From: Candidatus Aminicenantota bacterium
Lineage (GTDB): Bacteria; Acidobacteriota; B3-B38; Guanabaribacteriales; B3-B38
Direction of reading: 5' to 3'
DNA: 27,776 bases
Assembly (NCBI GenBank): GCA_029880275.1
Contig: JAOUOQ010000003.1
Location: forward strand, 1 to 27,776
Within the stretch, counting starts at the first letter, position 1, and every line of letters starts with the position of its first letter. This document shows, piece after piece, positions 21,267 through 27,776 of the stretch. The position numbers and the translations under genes are program-made. The notes under the pieces were generated by a model. It was not told the DNA's origin. It made no database searches and worked only from the letters and a program-made list of their open reading frames with translations.

Positions 21267-23531
21267 TTATTGGACCTGAATTTTTGCCGGCACAAAATTG
21301 GCGGGGAGGGTATTAGAGGTGGCATCACGCACACTGTTGTTGGAGAAGACTATATCCGTGCTCCCTGCACCGACCGCCTTGAAAACCACAGTGCACAATA
21401 TCCCCGACCCATCCACCCCGGTTTCCTTGCCTAACCTGGCAAGGCTCACCCTCAGCTGTCCCGCTTTATTGTCATAATCCCTGACAAAGCTTACCTGGGC
21501 ACCATCCTTTCCCAATAAGGCTCCCATAGTTACCTCTACTATCTGCAGAACGTCGGGATTAAAGCTCAGATTGAAGGGGACATGCCCCACATTACGAGCA
21601 TTGTCGATGTTGACATTGACCGAAAATCTTTCTTCCCGAAAAACGATAAGGCTGGCTGGGGTAATGGAAACCTCAGCGGGAGTGAGCTCTTCACCCCTCT
21701 CTTCTGGTTCTGGCTCTGCTTCTTCTTCCTCCGGTGGCGACTCCTCGGCTGGAGGGGTTTCCTCCTCTGTCTTCTTTTTAGCGGGAGCTGGTTTCTCCTC
21801 AGGCGGCTTCTCCCCTGCCGCCTCTATCTCTTCCCTTACTGCTCTCTCCTCCAATTCGGCAACGGGTGGCGCCTCTCTATAAACCATAGCCCTTTCAGTC
21901 CCCGCCCAAATAGCCCTCAGGTCTTCCTCGGTAATGTTAGGGGTTTTGATGATGTGAGGGGTCATGGTAAGAACGATGTCGGTCTCTATATTCTGGGTAA
22001 GCTCTTTGGAGAAGATTTTGCCTAATACAGGTATATCGCTCAACCCTGGGATACCGGAGAGGGACTTGCGCTCCTCGTTCCTTATCAGACCTGCCAGCAG
22101 GTTGGTCTCCCCATCCTTCAACCTTATAGTTGATTCTATTGTCCTGCTGGTGAAGGTTGGCTGCCCTTCCAGCATTTCGGCTAAAATCGACTCTATCTTC
22201 ACCGTTAAAGCCAGGGTGATTTCGTTGTTATGGTGCACCCGAGGAGTTAAATCTATCTGAATTCCTACACGACGATATTGGTAGGAGTGAATAGGGGTCA
22301 CCACGCCGATGGTTTGCGCGGGAGTGATGGTAGTCACCCGGATGGGGATTTCCTCCCCGATAAACAGGGATGCCTTTTCCCCTTCGGTTATTCTGAGCTG
22401 AGGTTTGGCCACGAGGCGGGCGTCACTGGTCTGCTTCATCAGGATATAAGTAAAAGAGGGAATGGTCAGGAACCAATCGGCTTGACTGATATAGGGAATT
22501 TGAGAAAGACGGATACCGGTCTCCTCTTGAGCCAGACCCTGGGTAATTTTATAGCTACTAAGCAACAAGCCGTATTCGTTGAGCTTGGTCCGGTTGACCT
22601 CTAATATCTCAAGGTCGACTATGACCTCCCCTTTCGATTTATCTGCTCGGTTAATCAACTTTTCGGCAAGGGTAATGATATCGGCTGAATCGCGAATGGT
22701 GACGGAATTGAGCTGAGGATCCGAGGAAATGTTCCTAATCCCAAGAACGGTGCGCAGCCCCTGTAAGACATTTTTGACATCGGCGTTAGACAGGTAAAAG
22801 GTCTGTATCACCTGTTCAGTATACTCCCTCCTCTTGGCCGGGTTGTCGGGGACTACAACTATAGTGGTTGGATTGACGATCTTGTAAAAATGACCATTAG
22901 TGGTTACCAGAGAATCTAAAGCATCCAGGAAGGAGACATTGGTCACCTCAAAGCTCATCTTGCGGTCCCTTATGGTGGGGTCTAACAGGATGTTTATTCC
23001 CGAAAGCTTGGATAAAGCGGTGTAGACTTCCGTCATGTTGTTGCTGGGGAAGCTAAGACTAATCTTTTCCGGGGATTTGGGGCTCAAGTAGACAGGAGGA
23101 GCCTTCTCAGTCTCTACTTTCTCTTTGAGCTTCTCAATCTCGGTCTTCTCTCTAAGTCTCTCAGCTTCCTCCTCTACCTGGGCTCGGGCTTTATCCATCT
23201 CGATGATGGCAAGATGATTAGCAGGGTCTAACTCTAACGCCAACCGAAACTCCACCATCGCCTGCTCGACATTCTCTTCTTCCATCATCTGTTTGGCCCT
23301 GTTCAAGTGTACCTTTGATGCCTGACGACGAGCAGTTTCCAGGCTCAGGCGGTAAGCGAGATTATCGGGGCTCAATTTCAAGGCCTCGGAGTAATAGAGC
23401 ACCGCCTGGTCCCAATCCCCTTCTCTCTCTGCCTGCACTCCCCTCTTATAAGCCTTAGTGGCGGCACAGCCGGCCAAAAAGAAGATGAGGAGAACAATCA
23501 CTAATCCTTTTATTAATAATCCGTTTTTCAC
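21267..23531 (-). CDS. Lipoprotein secretin (GspD/PilQ family) with TPR and C-terminal cohesin domain
   Basis: Outer-membrane channel subunit of 754 residues. A lipoprotein signal ends in LAGC (C22). TPR-like repeats span about 25-115 ('AVLYYSEALKLSPDNLAYRL', 'AMVEFRLALELDPANHLAII'). A secretin/TonB short N-terminal domain (about 155-225), a NolW-like N1 domain (about 235-300) and the secretin barrel (about 300-525, with 'IPVLGKIFSKE') follow. A Pro/Glu-rich linker (about 565-618) leads to a C-terminal cohesin-like domain (619-754) with 'FNLSFNPDVLQIVEVTMGALL' region and 'GILCTVVFKAVGAGSTDI'. The start is GTG with AAGGAGG upstream. It is the central gene of the pil/gsp operon. Confidence 0.95.
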   Translation of the reverse strand: MKNGLLIKGLVIVLLIFFLAGCAATKAYKRGVQAEREGDWDQAVLYYSEALKLSPDNLAYRLSLETARRQASKVHLNRAKQMMEEENVEQAMVEFRLALELDPANHLAIIEMDKARAQVEEEAERLREKTEIEKLKEKVETEKAPPVYLSPKSPEKISLSFPSNNMTEVYTALSKLSGINILLDPTIRDRKMSFEVTNVSFLDALDSLVTTNGHFYKIVNPTTIVVVPDNPAKRREYTEQVIQTFYLSNADVKNVLQGLRTVLGIRNISSDPQLNSVTIRDSADIITLAEKLINRADKSKGEVIVDLEILEVNRTKLNEYGLLLSSYKITQGLAQEETGIRLSQIPYISQADWFLTIPSFTYILMKQTSDARLVAKPQLRITEGEKASLFIGEEIPIRVTTITPAQTIGVVTPIHSYQYRRVGIQIDLTPRVHHNNEITLALTVKIESILAEMLEGQPTFTSRTIESTIRLKDGETNLLAGLIRNEERKSLSGIPGLSDIPVLGKIFSKELTQNIETDIVLTMTPHIIKTPNITEEDLRAIWAGTERAMVYREAPPVAELEERAVREEIEAAGEKPPEEKPAPAKKKTEEETPPAEESPPEEEEAEPEPEERGEELTPAEVSITPASLIVFREERFSVNVNIDNARNVGHVPFNLSFNPDVLQIVEVTMGALLGKDGAQVSFVRDYDNKAGQLRVSLARLGKETGVDGSGILCTVVFKAVGAGSTDIVFSNNSVRDATSNTLPANFVPAKIQVQ

Positions 23532-23574
23532 TCTTCCTCCTTAAATGACTTAATCTATACCGACTATACAAATA

Positions 23575-24204
23575 TCAGAAGCTATCACTCACTAAGGGGA
23601 TTTTCTGCTTCAAGCTGGTATTTACTACACCCAGCTCAATATATTGATAATCTATCTCCAGAATAGTGAATCTCTCCTCTATTATGTCCCCCTTGATTCC
23701 TACTAAAATCTTATCCCCTTTTTTGAGGGTAGCTATCATATGGCTATCCTTTCGGGCAAACCCGAGGAATTTAAACCCGGCTAACTCCTCGAGCGCGGGT
23801 GGGGAACCGGGAGAGGAAGCCTGCTGTTCAGCAGTGGCTTGATCTGTTACCACCCCCTCTTCAGTCTCTCTTGGAGTGGCTGTCTGCTGAGCCCGTGATG
23901 AAGTTCGTCTTCTCGGAGATGCTGGTGCGGCAGCCTTAGCTGCCCCGAACCTGAACAAGTTCCTCCCCAAAACAGAGTAAGCGGGCATCGGCTGATTGAG
24001 GAGCTTGAGGTTTATCTCTGGCAGAAGCGATTTCGCCTGAACTGAAGAAAGCCTTGCCTCCCCGCCAGGTGCCGCCTGTGAGGAGATGGGAATGCTGGCT
24101 ATCTCCTGGCTCCTTCCGATAATCTTTCTCAGTTGGTAGGTCACCAGGGCAAAGAACACCACTAACAGAATTAATAACAAAATCTTTTTCTGCCGTCGCT
24201 CCAT
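23575..24204 (-). CDS. PilP/GspC-like inner-membrane periplasmic protein
   Basis: A 209-residue bitopic protein: one N-terminal membrane helix (about 8-24), a periplasmic linker rich in Ala, Pro, Ser and Thr (about 95-140), and a C-terminal beta domain (about 140-205: 'LAGFKFLGFARKDSHMIATL', 'GDKILVGIKGDIIEERFTIL') like the homology region of GspC or PilP, which contacts the N-terminal domain of the secretin. 'YSVLGRNLFRFG' is a typical pre-linker motif for GspC-like proteins. Its position between PilO and the secretin is exactly that of pilP in type IV pilus operons. The family split between GspC and PilP is not settled by eye. Confidence 0.82.
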   Translation of the reverse strand: MERRQKKILLLILLVVFFALVTYQLRKIIGRSQEIASIPISSQAAPGGEARLSSVQAKSLLPEINLKLLNQPMPAYSVLGRNLFRFGAAKAAAPASPRRRTSSRAQQTATPRETEEGVVTDQATAEQQASSPGSPPALEELAGFKFLGFARKDSHMIATLKKGDKILVGIKGDIIEERFTILEIDYQYIELGVVNTSLKQKIPLVSDSF

Positions 24205-24250
24205 CTGGGAATCCTCTTTTATATAAGCTTAGTCTCTTTGTTTCAACTAT

Positions 24251-24799
24251 TTACATGAGAGAAAAATAGGTAGACAGCTTGATGTTGAGTTTGAGATTAT
24301 CCCCTGTTTCCTCTGGATTAGAAAGCTCTACACGGTCAATAATGAGGAAATATTTGGAGTTTTCAATCTGGTTGACGAAGCGTCTCAGATTGTCGTAGCT
24401 TCCCCGCAGAGGGAAGGTGATCTCAAACAGGATTACTTTATCTTCTTCAATTATTTCGTGGTTATATTGAATGTTCTGCTTCTCTACCTTGAATCGCTTG
24501 GCTAACTCCTCCACCTCACCAAGTATGTCAACCAGCCCTACCTCTCTTTGGCGCAATGTCTCAGAGTAGAAGCTTTCCATCTGACGGCGGAGTTCCTTAA
24601 GCCTCTTCTCATTATCCCTTTTCTGAGCCAGCTCCTCCTTTCCACTTTCTATTCTCATTCCGAGCTCAGCGGCTTTACTATCCAGTTTTCTCAGCCATCT
24701 CTCCCGGGGCAGGGTGAAAATAGTCAGAATAAGGATATTAGCTACCATAGCGATCAGAACCGGTATCACCAACCATTTACGATGCCAGAGAAGTTCCAT
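24251..24799 (-). CDS. pilO: PilO-like assembly protein
   Basis: A 182-residue inner-membrane protein of the PilO/GspM type. One N-terminal membrane helix (about 11-30) is followed by a charged coiled-coil (about 36-75, 'SGKEELAQKRDNEKRLKELR' and onwards) and a ferredoxin-like fold domain with 'FEITFPLRGSYDNLRRFVNQ' and 'YFLIIDRVELSNPEE', the standard PilO end. With PilN it forms a periplasmic dimer that links the cytoplasmic PilM ring to the outer-membrane secretin. The ATG has GAGGGAG upstream. It lies 44 bp after pilN and 46 bp before the PilP-like gene. Confidence 0.86.
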   Translation of the reverse strand: MELLWHRKWLVIPVLIAMVANILILTIFTLPRERWLRKLDSKAAELGMRIESGKEELAQKRDNEKRLKELRRQMESFYSETLRQREVGLVDILGEVEELAKRFKVEKQNIQYNHEIIEEDKVILFEITFPLRGSYDNLRRFVNQIENSKYFLIIDRVELSNPEETGDNLKLNIKLSTYFSLM

Positions 24800-24843
24800 T
24801 GACTCCCTCTATCAGAATCTATCGCAAATGCTTCTATGGATAA

Positions 24844-25422
24844 TCATTCCGAAACCTTAATTTCCGGGAAATAGTCCAACTGGAGCTTAAAGTCTATCCT
24901 CTTAATCCCCTGATGTTCCTTTTCCCCTTCCGTGTTAGGGTAGACAGAGAAGAACACCGGTGACTGCTCCAGATTTTCAATAAAATCCAATATATTTTGA
25001 TAACCATCCCCTATTAAGCGAAGATTGATCTTAATCCTTCCCTCCTCCACCGTAGGAGTGATGGAGACCATCATAATACGCGGCGGTATAATGCTCTCGA
25101 AGTGATTGAAAAGCTCGGTCCAGGAGAATTTGCGCCGGCTGATAATCCGATTAATGAAGTCAGCATAACTTCTGAGCTCCTCGACCTTGCCAGGCTCAAT
25201 GGCACGCTCGTAATAGCTAAAGGCGTGCCCCTGGCGTCGCAATGCCGCTTCCTTTTGCAGAATTTCCTCCCTTATGTCCCGCGAGTTATCAACATAATGC
25301 ACATAGTTCAACCAGTTATAAAAAGATAATCCAACCACTACCAACACTGCCATGGTGAAAATAAAATAGAATAGTGCTACATTTCTAAAGGGACGAGAAG
25401 CCAAATTTATAGACATTCGCAT
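24844..25422 (-). CDS. pilN: PilN-like assembly protein
   Basis: A 192-residue inner-membrane protein. The cytoplasmic N-terminus 'MRMSINLASRPFRN' is the conserved PilN segment that binds a groove of PilM (usually M-x-x-I-N-L-x-x-x-x-x-R). One membrane helix (about 15-37) and a short coiled-coil lead to a ferredoxin-like periplasmic domain with 'RRKFSWTELFNHFESIIPPR' and 'ILDFIENLEQSPVFFSVYP'. It starts four bases after the pilM stop with GAGGGG upstream, so the two are coupled. The in-frame second ATG two codons in is an alternative start. Confidence 0.86.
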   Translation of the reverse strand: MRMSINLASRPFRNVALFYFIFTMAVLVVVGLSFYNWLNYVHYVDNSRDIREEILQKEAALRRQGHAFSYYERAIEPGKVEELRSYADFINRIISRRKFSWTELFNHFESIIPPRIMMVSITPTVEEGRIKINLRLIGDGYQNILDFIENLEQSPVFFSVYPNTEGEKEHQGIKRIDFKLQLDYFPEIKVSE

Positions 25423-25426
25423 AGGC

Positions 25427-26440
25427 TCAGCCCCTCACCAGTAAACCAATGGTGGCTGCCAACCTTGAGAGCTTTCCTTTATCTATAGAGACTCCTTCAT
25501 CCAGTTTCATAGCTCCCCAGGGGTTGATGGTTTCCACCTGGAACTCAAAGTTTTCCCTGAGCTGACTTTTAAGCTCAGCCAAACGGGGACTAATTCCACC
25601 CACATAGACCATTTCAAGCCCATTCCCCCCTAATCGCTCTTTATAATAGATATAAGAGGAATTAAGCTCCCGGAGAGCGACTTCAAGGATTGATTGCCCT
25701 GAAAAGCCAGCGCCTAACTCCTTGGTGCGGAAGAAGATAATCTCCGTTCCTCGGAAAATCACCATAGAGATATATGCCTCAGAGAAGTTGACCACCATGC
25801 TCTCAGAACTATCATTATGCCCTCTTGGTATAGACCAATGGCAGAAATTAACCAGGCCAAAGGAAGAAGGAATAACCACACCGGGAACAGCCCCCCAGGG
25901 TTCAAACAATCTCTCAAACTGAGCCCGCACATCCCTCTTAACAATAGCTACCAGAAGCTTGAGAGAACCATCCCTGCTCGTCATAGGCTGAAATCCTATG
26001 AAAGCCTCTTCTATCCTGAAGGGCAAGGTCCGCTTCAACTTCCATTGGATGAGCTTCACGACCTCTCCTTCCCTATGGGGTAGGCGTTGAAGGTTATCGA
26101 GGAGCACCACCTTTACCACATTGTCCGGGATAAGAAGGTAGACCTTTTTTATCTTTGCCTGCCCCTTGCTCAGGATGGAAGCGATTTTCTGCTCCACACC
26201 AGGGGGGATAACCACATTGGGGTCGAGCATGGAAGCCTGCACCCCTTCCGGGGAGAGCTCCTCCAGAGCGTAATCAGCCAGAAAGTAGCCCCCTCTGCTG
26301 CGGACAATCTGTGCCCATCCCAGCCATCTCTGGGAGATCTCCATCCCTGTAAGAGGAGATTTAGAGGGTAGTCTCACTAACTTAGTTACAGACTTAAAGG
26401 GATTCTTTTCTACCAAAAGATTTAGCCTCTTATTCCACAA
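25427..26440 (-). CDS. pilM: PilM-like actin-fold assembly ATPase
   Basis: A 337-residue cytoplasmic protein with the FtsA/MreB-type fold of PilM, forming a ring that couples the motor ATPase to PilN. Features seen include 'LTGMEISQRWLGWAQIVRSR' (31-50) in place of the usual 'GIDIGSSSIKAVQL' phosphate-1 loop, 'LPHREGEVVKLIQWKLKRTL' region about 118-137, 'AIVKRDV', 'SESMVVNFSEAYISMVIFRG' and the terminal 'LSRLAATIGLLVRG'. The Gly-x-Asp-x-Gly core of the first nucleotide loop is degenerate here (GMEISQ), so ATP binding may be lost, as in some divergent PilM/GspL proteins. The start is a TTG overlapping the upstream gene by 11 bp, with no clear ribosome site, so the exact N-terminus is uncertain. 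Confidence 0.82.
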   Translation of the reverse strand: MWNKRLNLLVEKNPFKSVTKLVRLPSKSPLTGMEISQRWLGWAQIVRSRGGYFLADYALEELSPEGVQASMLDPNVVIPPGVEQKIASILSKGQAKIKKVYLLIPDNVVKVVLLDNLQRLPHREGEVVKLIQWKLKRTLPFRIEEAFIGFQPMTSRDGSLKLLVAIVKRDVRAQFERLFEPWGAVPGVVIPSSFGLVNFCHWSIPRGHNDSSESMVVNFSEAYISMVIFRGTEIIFFRTKELGAGFSGQSILEVALRELNSSYIYYKERLGGNGLEMVYVGGISPRLAELKSQLRENFEFQVETINPWGAMKLDEGVSIDKGKLSRLAATIGLLVRG

Positions 26441-27776
26441 AGGTGACTCGGTTTATCTCCTGCAGGGTGGTAATTCCATTGAACGCCTTTTCCAGAGCCG
26501 ACTCCCGAAGAAACCTCATCCCCTCTGATTTTGCCTGCTTTTTAACCTCCGCCCCTGCTCTTTTTTCCATAATCATAGCCCTGATGGTATCGGACATCTC
26601 CATAAATTCCATAATCGCCGTTCTTCCCTTGAAGCCGGTCCCTCCGCAATCGATGCATCCTTTCCCTTCGTAAAAGGTGAAATCGCGGTATTTTTCTATC
26701 TCCAATGCCGACTCCTCCAGCAGCTGGGGAGAGGCTTTAACCGGGATTTTGCAGGCAGGGCAGATAATCCTTACAAGTCTCTGGGCTAAGATGCAATTAA
26801 CGGCAGAGACAAAGTTATAAGGCTCTATTCCCATATGGAGCATCCTTCCCATCACATCGATGACATTGTTTGCATGGACAGTAGTGAAGACCAGGTGCCC
26901 GGTGAGAGCTGATTGGATGGCTATTTGAGCGGTTTCGGGGTCTCTGATTTCTCCTACCATGATCTTATCGGGGTCATGCCGCAATATAGAGCGCAAACCC
27001 CGGGCGAAGGTGAGCCCTTTCTTTTCGTTGACCGGCACCTGCGTAATTCCCTCAATCTGGTACTCCACCGGATCTTCGATGGTGATAATCTTATCCTCCT
27101 CACGCTTGATTTCTGAAAGCGCAGCATAGAGGGTAGTGGTCTTGCCGCTGCCGGTGGGACCGGTCACCAGAAGCATCCCATAGGGTTCGTATATATATTT
27201 CCTTATCTTCTTGAGTTCCCAGGGGGAGAAACCGAGGACATCGAGTCTGAGCTCAGAAAACTCCTTATTTATGGACTCCTTGTCCAAAATTCTGATGACG
27301 GCATCCTCTCCGAAGATGTTGGGCATGATGGAGACCCGAAAATCGATGGTCCTTCCCTTGTATTTGAGTTTGAACCTTCCATCCTGGGGGATGCGCTTCT
27401 CAGCTATGTCCAGCTCGGACATAACCTTTATGCGGGAGATTATGGTTCCGCTGTGCTTTTTGTCAAGGGGCTCCATCGCCTGTAACAGCGAGCCATCGAT
27501 GCGATATTTTATGAGCACCTCATTGTCCTTGCTCTCAATATGAATATCACTGGCTCTCCTCTCAATAGCGTTGAAGACAAAGGAATCGACCAACCTGATC
27601 ATGGGGCTGGTATCCTGGGTCAGCTTATCGATGGAGAGGCTATCCTGCTGTCCTTCTTCCTCGGTAATCAGATGCAGACGGAATCCTTCGGTTGCTTCTT
27701 CCAGAATCCGCTGTGAGGACTCGCTCTTTTTCAATATCTCCTGGATGGCGCTTTTGCAGCCCACCTTAACCTCTAT
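26430..27776 (-). CDS. PilB/GspE-family secretion/pilus assembly ATPase (5' end off window)
   Basis: Hexameric motor ATPase that drives pilus or pseudopilus assembly. The frame is open through the right edge (Ile-Glu-Val-Lys before the GTG at 27764), so this is the C-terminal ~449 residues and the true start lies outside. Seen are part of the N-terminal T2SSE domain, 'RRASDIHIESKDNEVLIKYR', Walker A GPTGSGKTTTL, the Asp box 'FGEDAVIRILD', Walker B 'LRHDPDKIMVGEIRDPETA', the His box 'TGHLVFTTVHAN' and a zinc site (CPAC and later CIDC) that is typical of GspE and PilB. It overlaps pilM by 11 bp. First visible gene of the operon. Confidence 0.95.
   Translation of the reverse strand: MEVKVGCKSAIQEILKKSESSQRILEEATEGFRLHLITEEEGQQDSLSIDKLTQDTSPMIRLVDSFVFNAIERRASDIHIESKDNEVLIKYRIDGSLLQAMEPLDKKHSGTIISRIKVMSELDIAEKRIPQDGRFKLKYKGRTIDFRVSIMPNIFGEDAVIRILDKESINKEFSELRLDVLGFSPWELKKIRKYIYEPYGMLLVTGPTGSGKTTTLYAALSEIKREEDKIITIEDPVEYQIEGITQVPVNEKKGLTFARGLRSILRHDPDKIMVGEIRDPETAQIAIQSALTGHLVFTTVHANNVIDVMGRMLHMGIEPYNFVSAVNCILAQRLVRIICPACKIPVKASPQLLEESALEIEKYRDFTFYEGKGCIDCGGTGFKGRTAIMEFMEMSDTIRAMIMEKRAGAEVKKQAKSEGMRFLRESALEKAFNGITTLQEINRVTFVE

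Overview
The window reads as a bacterial chromosome segment from an anaerobic, diderm organism. The anaerobic signs are a four-subunit pyruvate:ferredoxin oxidoreductase, a tungsten-type aldehyde:ferredoxin oxidoreductase with its polyferredoxin, a NifS/NifU iron-sulfur pair and the short form of ThiC. The diderm signs are a lipoprotein secretin and a second lipobox protein. Shine-Dalgarno sites and sigma70-like promoters are bacterial. Base composition is near balanced, except for an AT-rich gap around 13.9-14.2 kb. I cannot name the taxon. The gene mix would suit an uncultured candidate phylum, but that is inference. No tRNA, rRNA, CRISPR array, transposase, integrase or phage gene was seen.

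Left part (1-7.9 kb). The 3' part of a PQQ-type beta-propeller gene lies on the + strand. Everything from 839 to 18350 is on the - strand. Read in transcription order (right to left), the first blocks are thiC and an Rrf2-family regulator with a cysteine cluster, then hsp20, lon, dcd, a 68-residue unknown and trxB. This combines protein quality control, nucleotide supply and thiol redox.

Middle (7.7-18.4 kb). A porC-porD-porA-porB operon (pyruvate oxidation to acetyl-CoA with reduced ferredoxin), followed by a small FmdB-type zinc ribbon, has a long leader with a terminator hairpin and a possible antiterminator. Upstream is nifS-nifU behind a near-consensus promoter with an IscR-like box at the expected start point. 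Then come a diacylglycerol-kinase-family lipid kinase preceded by a 16-codon overlapping leader ORF, an AT-rich gap, an 11-TM sodium:neurotransmitter-type symporter, and an aldehyde:ferredoxin oxidoreductase operon (TIGR04076-like protein, polyferredoxin, AOR). NifS/NifU plausibly supply clusters to POR, AOR, the ferredoxins and ThiC.

Right part (18.4-27.8 kb). A 524-bp gap leads to a lone RsbW-like anti-sigma/ATPase gene on the + strand. A long - strand operon then runs in from beyond the right edge: PilB/GspE ATPase, PilM, PilN, PilO, a PilP/GspC-like protein, a lipoprotein secretin with N-terminal TPRs and a C-terminal cohesin domain, two GspG-like pseudopilins, and a lipoprotein with Ig-like and PKD domains. 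It is a type IV pilus/type II secretion hybrid. The cohesin fused to the secretin, the cell-surface-type lipoprotein at the operon end and the leader elements of por, nifS and the lipid kinase are the most interesting features.
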